NCBI RefSeq assembly: GCF_001270495.1
Contig: NZ_LGUR01000230.1
Coordinates: 124,001-188,000, forward strand
DNA: 64,000 nt
From: Streptomyces viridochromogenes
GTDB taxonomy: Bacteria; Actinomycetota; Actinomycetes; Streptomycetales; Streptomycetaceae
Reading direction: 5' to 3'
Shown here: positions 34,486-42,589 of the stretch, one piece after another
Numbering within the stretch: position 1 is the stretch's first letter
How the letters are laid out: each line of letters begins with the position of its first letter
Notes under the pieces: generated by a model
Seen by the model: the letters and a program-made list of their open reading frames with translations, nothing else
What the model was told of the DNA's origin: nothing
Database searches by the model: none
Translations under genes and position numbers: made by a program

Positions 34486-36942
34486 ATGGCCCGCCGCAGC
34501 ACGAAGAACCCGCCGCCCGACGACTCGTACGAGGAGAAGATCCTCGACATCGACGTCGTCGACGAGATGCAGGGCTCCTTCCTCGAGTACGCGTACTCGG
34601 TCATCTACTCCCGGGCCCTGCCGGACGCCCGCGACGGCCTCAAGCCGGTGCACCGCCGCATCGTCTACCAGATGAACGAGATGGGCCTGCGCCCCGACCG
34701 CGGCTATGTGAAGTGCGCCCGCGTCGTCGGCGAGGTCATGGGTAAGTTGCACCCGCACGGCGACGCGTCGATCTACGACGCCCTGGTGCGTATGGCCCAG
34801 CCCTTCTCGATGCGCGTCCCCCTGGTCGACGGCCACGGCAACTTCGGCTCGCTGGGCAACGACGACCCGCCGGCGGCCATGCGGTACACCGAGTGCCGGC
34901 AGGCCCAGGCGACGAGCCTGATGACCGAGTCGATCGACGAGGACACGGTCGACTTCACACCCAACTACGACGGCCAGGAGCAGGAGCCGGTGGCCCTGCC
35001 CGCCGCCTTCCCGAACCTCCTCGTCAACGGCGCCTCCGGCATCGCCGTCGGCATGGCCACCAACATGCCGCCGCACAACCTCTCCGAGGTCATCGCGGCC
35101 GCCCGCCATCTGATCCGCTACCCGAACGCGGATCTGGACGCCCTGATGAAGTACGTCCCGGGCCCGGACCTGCCCACCGGCGGCCGGATCGTCGGCCTCT
35201 CCGGCATCCGGGACGCGTACGAGACGGGCCGTGGCACCTTCAAGATCCGCGCGACCGTGTCCGTGGAGACGGTGACCGCCCGCCGCAAGGGCATCGTCAT
35301 CACCGAACTGCCCTTCACGGTCGGCCCGGAGAAGGTGATCGCCAAGATCAAGGACCTGGTCGGCTCGAAGAAGCTCCAGGGCATCGCCGACGTCAAGGAC
35401 CTCACCGACCGCGAGCACGGCCTGCGTCTGGTCATCGAGATCAAGAACGGCTTCGTCCCGGAGGCCGTCCTGGAGCAGCTGTACAAGCTGACGCCGATGG
35501 AGGAGTCCTTCGGCATCAACAACGTCGCGCTGGTCGACGGCCAGCCCCTCACCCTGGGCCTCAAGGAACTCCTGGAGGTCTACCTCGACCACCGCTTCGA
35601 GGTCGTACGGCGGCGCAGCGAGTTCCGCCGTACGAAGCGTCGCGACCGGCTGCACCTGGTCGAGGGCCTGCTCACGGCGCTGGTGGACATCGACGAGGTC
35701 ATCCGTCTGATCCGGTCCAGCGAGAACTCCGCACAGGCGAAGGAGCGCCTGATGGAGCGCTTCTCGCTGAGCGAGGTCCAGACGCAGTACATCCTCGACA
35801 CGCCGCTGCGCCGGCTCACCAAGTACGACCGCATCGAGCTGGAGGCGGAGAAGGACCGGCTCAACGAGGAGATCGCCGAGCTGACCCGGATCCTGGACTC
35901 GGACGCGGAGCTGCGCAAGCTGGTCTCCGCCGAACTGGCTTCGGTCGCCAAGAAGTTCGGCACCGAGCGCCGTACGGTGCTGCTGGAGTCGGCGGGTGCG
36001 CCGGTCACCACCGTGTCGCTCCAGGTGGCGGACGACCCGTGCCGGGTGCTGCTGTCCTCGACGGGCCTGCTGGCCCGTACGGCGAACGGCGACCCCTTCG
36101 CGGAGGACGGCGAGGCGAGGCGCTCCAAGCACGACGTGATCGTCTCTGCGGTGCCGGCCACGGCCCGTGGCGAGGTGGGTGCGGTGACGTCCGCGGGACG
36201 TCTGCTGCGGATCAATGTCGTCGATCTGCCGCAGCTGCCGGAGACGGCGTCGAGACCGAACCTCTCGGGTGGCGCGCCGCTGGCGGAGTTCGTCTCCCTG
36301 GAGGGCGACGAGACCCTGATCTGTCTGACCACGCTCGACGAGTCGTCCCCGGGCCTGGCGATCGGCACGGAACAGGGTGTCGTCAAGCGTGTGGTGCCCG
36401 ACTACCCGTCCAACAAGGACGAGTTGGAGGTCATCACGCTGAGGGAGGGCGACCGGATCGCCGGCGCGGTCGAGCTGCGCACCGGCGAGGAGGACCTGGT
36501 CTTCATCACGGACGACGCGCAGCTGCTGCGCTACCAGGCCTCGCAGGTCCGCCCGCAGGGCCGCGCCGCCGGCGGCATGGCGGGCATCAAGCTCACGGAG
36601 GGCGCGAAGGTGATCTCCTTCACGGCGGTGGACCCCGCGGTCGACGCGGTGGTGTTCACGGTCGCGGGCTCGCGGGGCACGCTGGACGACTCGGTCCAGA
36701 CGACGGCCAAGATGACCCCGTTCGACCAGTACCCCCGCAAGGGTCGCGCCACCGGTGGTGTGCGCTGCCAGCGGTTCCTGAAGGGTGAGGACTGTCTGTC
36801 CCTGGCCTGGGCGGGCGCCGTCCCGGCACGGGCCGCGCAGAAGAACGGCACTCCGGCCGAGCTCCCGGACATCGACCCGCGCCGCGACGGCTCGGGCGTG
36901 TCACTGCCGAAGACGGTGTCGGTGGTGGCCGGTCCGGTCTAG
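34486..36942 (+). CDS. parC: DNA topoisomerase IV subunit A
   Basis: The cleavage/religation subunit of topoisomerase IV, which separates daughter chromosomes. 818 residues; winged-helix core with the catalytic tyrosine Tyr134 in [27 protein letters not shown] at 89-105, and a C-terminal beta-pinwheel (about 510-790). Ala94 and Ser95 occupy the E. coli GyrA 83-84 positions; this Ala-Ser order is the normal actinobacterial one. The ATG at 34486 follows AGGAGCC. It is separated from parE (48441-50564) by about 11.5 kb. I call it parC, not gyrA, because the gyrase-specific QRRGGKG box is degenerate ([10 protein letters not shown]) and by gene position in Streptomyces; in these linear-chromosome species topo IV is dispensable. 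Confidence 0.88.
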   Translation: MARRSTKNPPPDDSYEEKILDIDVVDEMQGSFLEYAYSVIYSRALPDARDGLKPVHRRIVYQMNEMGLRPDRGYVKCARVVGEVMGKLHPHGDASIYDALVRMAQPFSMRVPLVDGHGNFGSLGNDDPPAAMRYTECRQAQATSLMTESIDEDTVDFTPNYDGQEQEPVALPAAFPNLLVNGASGIAVGMATNMPPHNLSEVIAAARHLIRYPNADLDALMKYVPGPDLPTGGRIVGLSGIRDAYETGRGTFKIRATVSVETVTARRKGIVITELPFTVGPEKVIAKIKDLVGSKKLQGIADVKDLTDREHGLRLVIEIKNGFVPEAVLEQLYKLTPMEESFGINNVALVDGQPLTLGLKELLEVYLDHRFEVVRRRSEFRRTKRRDRLHLVEGLLTALVDIDEVIRLIRSSENSAQAKERLMERFSLSEVQTQYILDTPLRRLTKYDRIELEAEKDRLNEEIAELTRILDSDAELRKLVSAELASVAKKFGTERRTVLLESAGAPVTTVSLQVADDPCRVLLSSTGLLARTANGDPFAEDGEARRSKHDVIVSAVPATARGEVGAVTSAGRLLRINVVDLPQLPETASRPNLSGGAPLAEFVSLEGDETLICLTTLDESSPGLAIGTEQGVVKRVVPDYPSNKDELEVITLREGDRIAGAVELRTGEEDLVFITDDAQLLRYQASQVRPQGRAAGGMAGIKLTEGAKVISFTAVDPAVDAVVFTVAGSRGTLDDSVQTTAKMTPFDQYPRKGRATGGVRCQRFLKGEDCLSLAWAGAVPARAAQKNGTPAELPDIDPRRDGSGVSLPKTVSVVAGPV

Positions 36943-38075
36943 GAAACGGTCTGGGCCTCCTCGGGGGCGGGGGTCCCTTCCTCCGTCTCCGGTACGTACC
37001 GCAGAACGCCCCACATGCCATGCTCGTCGACATGTGGGGCGTCGCTCTTGCATGCCTCCAGCTCCTTGCCGAGGGCGGAGGCGTCGATGCCGGAGCCGAT
37101 GAGGACCAGCTGGGTGAGGCGCGCGTCGGCGGCCTTCCACCGCTCCGGGTAGAAACGGAGGAAGCGCCCGACGGCGTGGACGGCGTAACGGTTGGCGGTG
37201 TCATACGGGCCGAAGTCGACGTACCCCTTGATCCGGTACAGCCCCTCCGGCCTGCTGTCCAGGAACCCCATCAACCGGCGTGGATCAAGGGGGACTTCGG
37301 AGACGAAGGACACGCTGTCGTAGCCGGTGTGCAGGTGACCGTGGTGGGCGCGGTCCGTGTCGTCGCCGTTGTCCTCGCCGTTGTCGGCGCAGGTGTGTGC
37401 GCCGGAAGGTTCGCCGGTGTGGTCGTGCAGGTCGTCGAAGGACAGCTGCCCGATGCGCTCCTCGCTGGGGCGGCAGTCGAAGAGGAACTCGGGGTCGATT
37501 CGGCCGTAGGTGGCGGGAACGACGGCGGCGCGGTCGGTGAGCCCGCGGACCAGATCGAGCACGCGCTCACCGTCCGCCGCCCGGTCGAGCTTGTTGACCA
37601 CGACGAGGTCGGCGAGGGCGAGGTGCCGGTCGATCTCGGGGTGCTTCGCGCGCGTGTCGGCGAACTCGGCGGCGTCGACCACCTCGACCAGCCCGCCGTA
37701 CACGATGCCCGGATGCTCACTGGCGAGCACCATGCGTACCAGTTCCTGGGGCTCAGCGAGCCCGCTGGCCTCGATGACGATGACGTCGATGCCGGTGGAC
37801 GGCCGGGCAAGCCGCTCCAGGTAGACGTCCAGCTCACTGGCGTCGACCGCACAGCACAGGCAGCCGTTCCCGAGGGAGACGGTGGAGTCGCCCAGCGCGC
37901 CGGCGACCGCCATGGCATCGATCTCGATGGCGCCGAAGTCGTTGACGATGGCCCCGATGCGGGTGCCTCCGCTGCGGTGGAGGAGGTGGTTGAGCAGAGT
38001 CGTCTTGCCGGAACCGAGGAATCCGGCAAGGACGACGACCGGAATCTGCTGCGGACCGGGGTTCGGCTGGCTCAA
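36939..38075 (-). CDS. CobW-family GTP-binding zinc/metal chaperone
   Basis: A 378-residue G3E GTPase (CobW/COG0523), a metallochaperone family. Walker A GFLGSGKTT (about residues 18-26), the metal-binding GCLCC motif near residue 70, VIEASGLAEP switch and NKLD base-recognition box. A His/Asp-rich loop (about 225-250) and the C-terminal CobW_C domain follow. The start is a TTG (38075) with AGAGAGGTC upstream, the only in-frame candidate there. Its TAG stop shares the CTAG with parC's TAG on the other strand. Zinc is the likely metal given many relatives, but cobalt for cobalamin is possible. Confidence 0.87.
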   Translation of the reverse strand: MSQPNPGPQQIPVVVLAGFLGSGKTTLLNHLLHRSGGTRIGAIVNDFGAIEIDAMAVAGALGDSTVSLGNGCLCCAVDASELDVYLERLARPSTGIDVIVIEASGLAEPQELVRMVLASEHPGIVYGGLVEVVDAAEFADTRAKHPEIDRHLALADLVVVNKLDRAADGERVLDLVRGLTDRAAVVPATYGRIDPEFLFDCRPSEERIGQLSFDDLHDHTGEPSGAHTCADNGEDNGDDTDRAHHGHLHTGYDSVSFVSEVPLDPRRLMGFLDSRPEGLYRIKGYVDFGPYDTANRYAVHAVGRFLRFYPERWKAADARLTQLVLIGSGIDASALGKELEACKSDAPHVDEHGMWGVLRYVPETEEGTPAPEEAQTVS

Positions 38076-38394
38076 CGTGCGACCTCTCTCACGCCGACGG
38101 GTGCACCGGCTCGCGGGTCGGCGCACGTACGAAGGTTGAATGCCGACCCAGGATACGAGCCGGAAGAATCACCGCGAAGTGAACGATTGTTAGCAGCACT
38201 TGCCGGGCAGACGTTGGGCATGGCGCCGGAGTGTGCGACCCTCGCTTCCCTCCGTGCGCCTCCTCTCCGCCTCCCCGCCGATCAGAGCCGCTCGGCACTC
38301 TGGGAGACGGCAAGCGCCGCCCACCGCTCGCCGGTCCCTCCCGTCGACCCGCACCCCGACGACCGGCGGACGGCCGCCTGATTCGGGGGTTGAC
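38076..38394. other. Divergent intergenic stretch, CobW GTPase/DUF6082
   Basis: About 320 bases with no supported gene. Holds the CobW promoter on the reverse strand and the DUF6082 promoter on the forward strand. The AT-richest part is 38160-38195. The only metal-box-like feature, around 38179-38194, is too weak to call. Confidence 0.35.
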
Positions 38395-38946
38395 ATGGCC
38401 ACTAAAAGGAACGCCGCGGGGAGGCTGGGCTCCGCCGCGGCAGGTCTGATGCTCGTCACCGCCGGGATGACGCTGGCCGCGCGCCAGCGACGCCTCGAAG
38501 CGGAGAGGTTGCAGGTGAGGCGTCTGGAGTTCGAGGAACTCGCCTCCCGCCGCCGGGCCCTGGCACATCAGCAGCGTATGCACTGGGAGTTGCTGTCCAG
38601 GGCGATCGACAATCCCTCCCTGGCCGCCGTGATCGACACGTACGCCCCGGACATCCCGGCGGAGAAGCGGCGGCAGTACTTCTACGCCAACGCCTGGTAC
38701 ATCAACCTGTACCACCTCTATCGAGCAGGACTGCTCGACCAGGAGGAGTTCTACGGGCATGCGCGTGAGCTCTTCCAGAACCCCCTGATGCGTGAGTACT
38801 GGGAGGCGTCGAAGGGGCAGCGCGCGACCCTGAAGGACTCGTCCGACGAGGCCCGGATCGGCCGCATGGTCGACAGTCTGATCAGGGACATCGAGGATGC
38901 CGACACGGACGAGTGGTGGGTGGTGGGGGACCCGCCGCCCGCATAA
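38395..38946 (+). CDS. DUF6082 family protein
   Basis: A 183-residue protein resembling the Streptomyces DUF6082 family. One N-terminal hydrophobic segment (residues about 12-30, GSAAAGLMLVTAGMTLAA) would anchor it in the membrane; a basic/coiled region (RLEAERLQVRRLEFEELASR) follows, then a helical domain with QRMHWELLSRAIDNPSLAAV and FYANAWYINLYHLYRAGLL. Function unknown. The ATG start sits after GGGGGTTGAC. It is the first of three small genes of Streptomyces-specific type between CobW and citrate synthase; these genes are often scattered and mobile-looking between strains. Confidence 0.75.
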   Translation: MATKRNAAGRLGSAAAGLMLVTAGMTLAARQRRLEAERLQVRRLEFEELASRRRALAHQQRMHWELLSRAIDNPSLAAVIDTYAPDIPAEKRRQYFYANAWYINLYHLYRAGLLDQEEFYGHARELFQNPLMREYWEASKGQRATLKDSSDEARIGRMVDSLIRDIEDADTDEWWVVGDPPPA

Positions 38947-39080
38947 CACACTTCGGCAGGAAGTGGCCGCGGTCAACGCACCGACACGAGTCGCGCGACT
39001 TTGCCGATACTCCTCAGGAATCCCAGTAACGTGCTGCCGACCAAACCACCTGCCAAACCCTTCGTAAGGATCGGTAGCCC

Positions 39081-39317
39081 TTGAAAATCGTGCGCCGCAT
39101 CGGTGTGCCTCCCAGTGCCCGTGGCAGTGCCTCGGGAGCCAACTGCCCGGACGTGTTCGAGCTGAGCGACGGCAACTTCGCCGTCATCGGGACCGATGCC
39201 ACTGAAACACTGGAGCGGGAACTGCCCGCCGACGCTTCCCGCGCCGACTACGAACGCATCGTCGTCGTCAGCCGCGAGACACTCATCCGAGCCAAGGGCG
39301 ACATTCCCGAGGCATGA
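39081..39317 (+). CDS. Small conserved Streptomyces protein (78 aa)
   Basis: A 78-residue protein I recognise as a recurring Streptomyces small protein (core SGANCPDVFELSDGNFAVIGTDAT, later YERIVVVSRETLIRAK). It has the look of a single compact beta-rich domain without membrane segments. The TTG start is preceded by AAGGATCGG. Relatives are often next to regulatory or Streptomyces-specific gene pairs. No function known. Confidence 0.7.
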   Translation: MKIVRRIGVPPSARGSASGANCPDVFELSDGNFAVIGTDATETLERELPADASRADYERIVVVSRETLIRAKGDIPEA

Positions 39318-39615
39318 CGGAGCGTCCCGGATCCGCTCGTCACTCGCGGGCGTCCGGGGCACGCGGTAGGACCTGTCATCTGCCCTCACCCCCAGGCACG
39401 GATGACACCTACGGCAAGGGCCACCACAACTAGTCGGTGACCCGCAATTCCTGCGGCAGACGAAGTACGGTGCCGCTTCACGGTCCCCCCGCCGTACCGA
39501 GGGGAGCCCCCTTCCGATCGCGGCACTCGATGACTTTGGCGAGCGACGAGTGCCACGCAGAGGGCTCCCCGAGGCCGGGCCGATCATCCCGAAGACCCAG
39601 CTCAAGGAGTCCCGT

Positions 39616-39852
39616 ATGTCCAACCCGACGCCGCACGACGGTACCGCAGCCCAGCCGACGGAGCAGCAGCGACCCGTGAGGCGGATCTTCCAGCTGCTGC
39701 CGGGCGCGATCGCCCTGCTGGCGGCCATCAGCATCGTTCTGCTGATCGTCACGGGCCAGACCGAGCACGTCAGCGCCGTGGCGGCGTTCGGCGGCGCCGT
39801 CTTCCTCGGGGATGCCGCCGCGAACGTGACGATCAACGTGATCAGTAGGTAG
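39616..39852 (+). CDS. Small predicted membrane protein (78 aa)
   Basis: Two predicted membrane helices (about residues 27-46 and 53-72) after a polar, proline-rich N-terminus; residues RRIF mark the cytosolic side. The ATG at 39616 has CAAGGAG upstream and is chosen over the longer open frame. No domain known; function not assignable. Confidence 0.65.
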   Translation: MSNPTPHDGTAAQPTEQQRPVRRIFQLLPGAIALLAAISIVLLIVTGQTEHVSAVAAFGGAVFLGDAAANVTINVISR

Positions 39853-39899
39853 ATCCCCTCCACTCAGGTTGACCGCCGTCGGATCACCGGCGGCGGACA

Positions 39900-39928
39900 G
39901 GGCCCGGCTGCCGTACGGAGCCGGGCCC
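39900..39928 (-). terminator. Hairpin terminator after citrate synthase
   Basis: Arms GGGCCCGGCT and AGCCGGGCCC with a 9-base loop, about 30 bases downstream of the reverse-strand citrate synthase stop. Confidence 0.75.
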
Positions 39929-39930
39929 CT

Positions 39931-39972
39931 CGTACAGGTCAGGCCACCTGTCGTACAGGTCAGGCCACCTGC
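39931..39972. repeat. Tandem 21-base duplication spanning the citrate synthase stop
   Basis: Two adjacent near-identical copies (39931-39951 and 39952-39972, 20 of 21 bases). The second contains the last codons and stop of the reverse-strand citrate synthase; the first repeats it outside the gene. Confidence 0.8.
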
Positions 39973-41126
39973 GGCACCCTCGCCGGCGCCCCCGGCCCGA
40001 CATACCGCGCCACCGGCCTGATGATCTTCGAGTCCTGTGCCTGTTCCAGGATGTTGGCGCTCCAGCCCACGACCCGTGCAGCGGCGAACGTCGGTGTGAA
40101 CATCTCGCGCGGCAGCCCGCAGAGCTCCATGACCACGCCCGCGTAGAACTCGACGTTCGTGTGCAGCTCACGGCCGGGCTTCAGTTCGGCGAGGATCGCC
40201 TCGACGCGGCGTTCGACCTCCACGGCGAACTCGACGCGCGGGCCGCCGAAGCCCTCGGCGATGTCGCGAAGCATCCGGGACCGGGGGTCCTCGGTGCGGT
40301 AGACCGGGTGGCCGAAGCCCATGATGCGGTCGCCGGCGAGGACGCGTTCGCGGATCCAGGAGTCGATGCGGTCGGGCGTGCCGATCGCGTCCAGCGTGTC
40401 CAGCGCACGGCTGGGCGCACCTCCGTGCAACGGCCCCGACAGCGCGCCCACGGCTCCGACCAGGCAGGCCGCGATGTCCGCTCCCGTGGAGGTGATGACG
40501 CGGGCCGTGAAGGTTGACGCATTGAATCCGTGGTCAATGGTTGAGATCAAGTATTGCTCGACGGCCCGCGTCCGGCCCGGATCCGGCTCGGCTCCCGTCA
40601 ACATGTACAGGTAGTTCGCCGCGTACGACAGGTCCTCGCGCGGCTCGACGGGATCAAGCCCCGCACCCAGCCGGTGCAGGGCGGTGAGCAGAGTCGGTAC
40701 GGCCCCGGCCGCGACGAGGGTGTCCCGACGGCGCGCGTCGGCGCCGATGTCGTACACCGGCCGGAAGCCCCGGGCCGCACCGAGCAGGGAGAGCGCGGTG
40801 CGCAGCCCGGCCAACGGGCCGGACCCTCCGCTCGCCGCCGCGATCGCGGGAAGCGCGGCCCGCACCTCGTCGGGCAGCCGCCGCAGCGCGGCGGTCTCGG
40901 CGGCGAAGGCGGCGGAGCGTTCGGCGTCCGGCAGTTCACCGTGGACCAGGAGATGCCAGACGTCCTCGAAGCGGCGGGTCTGCGCGAGTTCGACGGCCGA
41001 GTACTGGCGGTAGTGATAGAAGCCTTCGAGCCCTCGGACATCGCCGACCTCGGTGTCGGTGACGACGACGCCTGCGAGTCCACGCGGCACCTCGACGAGC
41101 GCGGTTGCTGACCTGTTGACGGACAT
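39960..41126 (-). CDS. Citrate synthase (type I-like, short form)
   Basis: Condenses acetyl-CoA with oxaloacetate; 388 residues. It carries the catalytic His in LSGPLHGGAPSRAL, the His in GFGHPVYRTEDPRS, and the Arg/Asp loop ELHTNVEFYAGVVMELCGLP. 2-Methylcitrate synthase relatives have similar length, so methylcitrate activity cannot be excluded. The ATG (41126) faces the second citrate synthase at 41235 across a 108-base palindrome-rich gap. Housekeeping Streptomyces citrate synthase is usually elsewhere, so this is an additional enzyme. The tail ends RVPQVA beside a tandem duplication. Confidence 0.9.
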   Translation of the reverse strand: MSVNRSATALVEVPRGLAGVVVTDTEVGDVRGLEGFYHYRQYSAVELAQTRRFEDVWHLLVHGELPDAERSAAFAAETAALRRLPDEVRAALPAIAAASGGSGPLAGLRTALSLLGAARGFRPVYDIGADARRRDTLVAAGAVPTLLTALHRLGAGLDPVEPREDLSYAANYLYMLTGAEPDPGRTRAVEQYLISTIDHGFNASTFTARVITSTGADIAACLVGAVGALSGPLHGGAPSRALDTLDAIGTPDRIDSWIRERVLAGDRIMGFGHPVYRTEDPRSRMLRDIAEGFGGPRVEFAVEVERRVEAILAELKPGRELHTNVEFYAGVVMELCGLPREMFTPTFAAARVVGWSANILEQAQDSKIIRPVARYVGPGAPARVPQVA

Positions 41127-41136
41127 GATTCCTCCC

Positions 41137-41195
41137 TGGACTTGATTCGACTGTCCATGCTTGACTTAATTCCTGTCAATATTGATTCGATCAAT
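41137..41195. promoter_or_regulatory. Inverted-repeat cluster between the two citrate synthase genes
   Basis: Three inverted repeats: TGGAC-N11-GTCCA (41137-41157), TTGAC-N9-GTCAA (41161-41179) and the perfect ATTGAT-TCG-ATCAAT (41181-41195). The spacer is AT-rich for Streptomyces. It is the obvious operator candidate for the HTH-containing citrate synthase. Confidence 0.6.
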
Positions 41196-41234
41196 ACACA
41201 GATCAATGTACGGCGTCCTGGATACGGTGACCCC

Positions 41235-42491
41235 ATGCGCGATCAAGAACCCGGCCCCGGCCCGGCAGGGCGGCGGCTGACCACCCAGGAGGCCGCCGAA
41301 CTGCTCGGCGTGAAGCCCGAGACCGTGTACGCGTATGTGAGCCGCGGACACCTGAGCAGCCGCCGCGTGTCCGGCGGCCGGGCCAGCACCTTCGACGCCG
41401 AGGAGGTGGAGGCGCTCGCCCGGCGCAACAGGCGGGAAAGCGCGGGCAGTTCAGGGTCGGGCGGTGAGCTGTCCGTCCGGACCCGCCTCACGTTCATCGA
41501 CACGGACCGCTACTACTTCCGGGGCGTGGACGCGACCGAGCTGGCCGCCCGCCACTCCTACGAAGAGGTGGCCGAGTGGCTGTGGACCGGTGCGTTGCGC
41601 CGTGGCGTCACCTTCACCGCCCCCGAGGTCTCCGTCACCGCCGCCCGTCGCGCCGCCGACGCCCTGCCCGAACACGTCGGTCCCACCGACCGGTTGCGGG
41701 TCGCGGCGATCGCAGCCTCGGCCGCGGACCCCCTGCGCTTCGACCTCTCCGAGGAGGCGGTACTCGGTACCGCGCGCGTCCTCATCCCGACCCTCGTCGC
41801 CGCTCTCACGCCGTCGCGGTACGCCTACCGCGACGAAGGGTCCATCGCGCACCGCCTGTGGGGACAGCTGAGCGGACGGCCGGCCGACGAGGCCGACTTG
41901 CGCGTCCTGGACACCGCCCTCGCCCTGCTGGTCGATCACGACCTGGCCGCCTCGACCCTCGCCGTGCGGGTCGCCGCGTCGGCCCGCGCACACGCCTACG
42001 CGGCCGTCTCCGCCGGGCTCGGCGTACTCGAGGGCCCCCTGCACGGAGCCGCCGCCGGCCTCGCCCACAAGCTGATCATGGAGGTCCTCGACCGGGGCGA
42101 CGCGGGGCCCGTCATCGCCGAGGAACTGCGGGCCGGCCGACGCATTCCAGGGCTCGGCCACCGCCTCTATCCCGGCGAGGACCCACGCGCGCGTGTCCTG
42201 TTCGGACTCCTGGAGGAGATCCCCCGCTCCGCACCCGCCCTCGCCGCGGCCCGCGACATCGCCGCCACGGCCGCCCGCCACACCCCGCTGCACGCCAACG
42301 TCGACCTGGCCCTGGCCGTGTTCACGGCGTCCTCCGCCATGTCCCACACGGCGGGCGAGACGATCTTCGCCGTGGCCCGCACGGCAGGCTGGATCGCCCA
42401 CGCCCTGGAGGAGTACGGCGAGCGGCCGCTGCGCATGCGACCGAGCGGGATCTACACGGGGCCGAAACCGCCACAGCCACTGCCGGAGTAG
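41235..42491 (+). CDS. Citrate synthase with N-terminal DNA-binding helix-turn-helix
   Basis: A 418-residue fusion. The N-terminus is an excisionase/MerR-type HTH (about residues 15-70: TTQEAAELLGVKPETVYAYVSRGHLSSRR ... EVEALARRNRRE), then a citrate synthase domain (about 85-410) with LEGPLHGAAAG, GLGHRLYPGEDPRAR and the LHANVDLALAVF loop. The ATG (41235) has GATACGG upstream but no strong ribosome-binding site. Key acid/base residues appear preserved, although the overall domain is divergent. It could be an enzyme, a regulator sensing oxaloacetate/acetyl-CoA, or both. Fusion of this kind is seen in some actinobacteria; its function is not established to my knowledge. Confidence 0.87.
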   Translation: MRDQEPGPGPAGRRLTTQEAAELLGVKPETVYAYVSRGHLSSRRVSGGRASTFDAEEVEALARRNRRESAGSSGSGGELSVRTRLTFIDTDRYYFRGVDATELAARHSYEEVAEWLWTGALRRGVTFTAPEVSVTAARRAADALPEHVGPTDRLRVAAIAASAADPLRFDLSEEAVLGTARVLIPTLVAALTPSRYAYRDEGSIAHRLWGQLSGRPADEADLRVLDTALALLVDHDLAASTLAVRVAASARAHAYAAVSAGLGVLEGPLHGAAAGLAHKLIMEVLDRGDAGPVIAEELRAGRRIPGLGHRLYPGEDPRARVLFGLLEEIPRSAPALAAARDIAATAARHTPLHANVDLALAVFTASSAMSHTAGETIFAVARTAGWIAHALEEYGERPLRMRPSGIYTGPKPPQPLPE

Positions 42492-42528
42492 ACGGAGCGC
42501 CTTCCGGATCGGCCGGGAGCGCGTTCCC

Positions 42529-42556
42529 GCGGGTCGAGGGGCGCCCCTCGACCCGC
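42529..42556 (+). terminator. Palindromic hairpin after the HTH-citrate synthase
   Basis: A 28-base perfect palindrome, core GTCGAGGGGCGCCCCTCGAC, about 40 bases downstream of the stop and just before the iron-box promoter of the next gene. Confidence 0.7.
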
Positions 42557-42570
42557 CGCCTCCACTCAAG

Positions 42571-42589
42571 TCAGGTTAGGCTCACCTCT
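42571..42589 (+). promoter_or_regulatory. Iron-box-like operator overlapping a probable leaderless promoter
   Basis: TCAGGTTAGGCTCACCTCT matches 16 of 19 positions of the DmdR1/IdeR box and ends one base before the GTG start. TAGGCT (42577-42582) inside it is a plausible -10 seven bases before the start, so the transcript may be leaderless and blocked directly when iron is plentiful. Confidence 0.7.

Noticed and set aside
38179..38194. Possible Zur box before the CobW GTPase
   Set aside because: Only about 10 of 15 positions match the palindromic zinc box and symmetry is poor; position and protein family alone are not enough.
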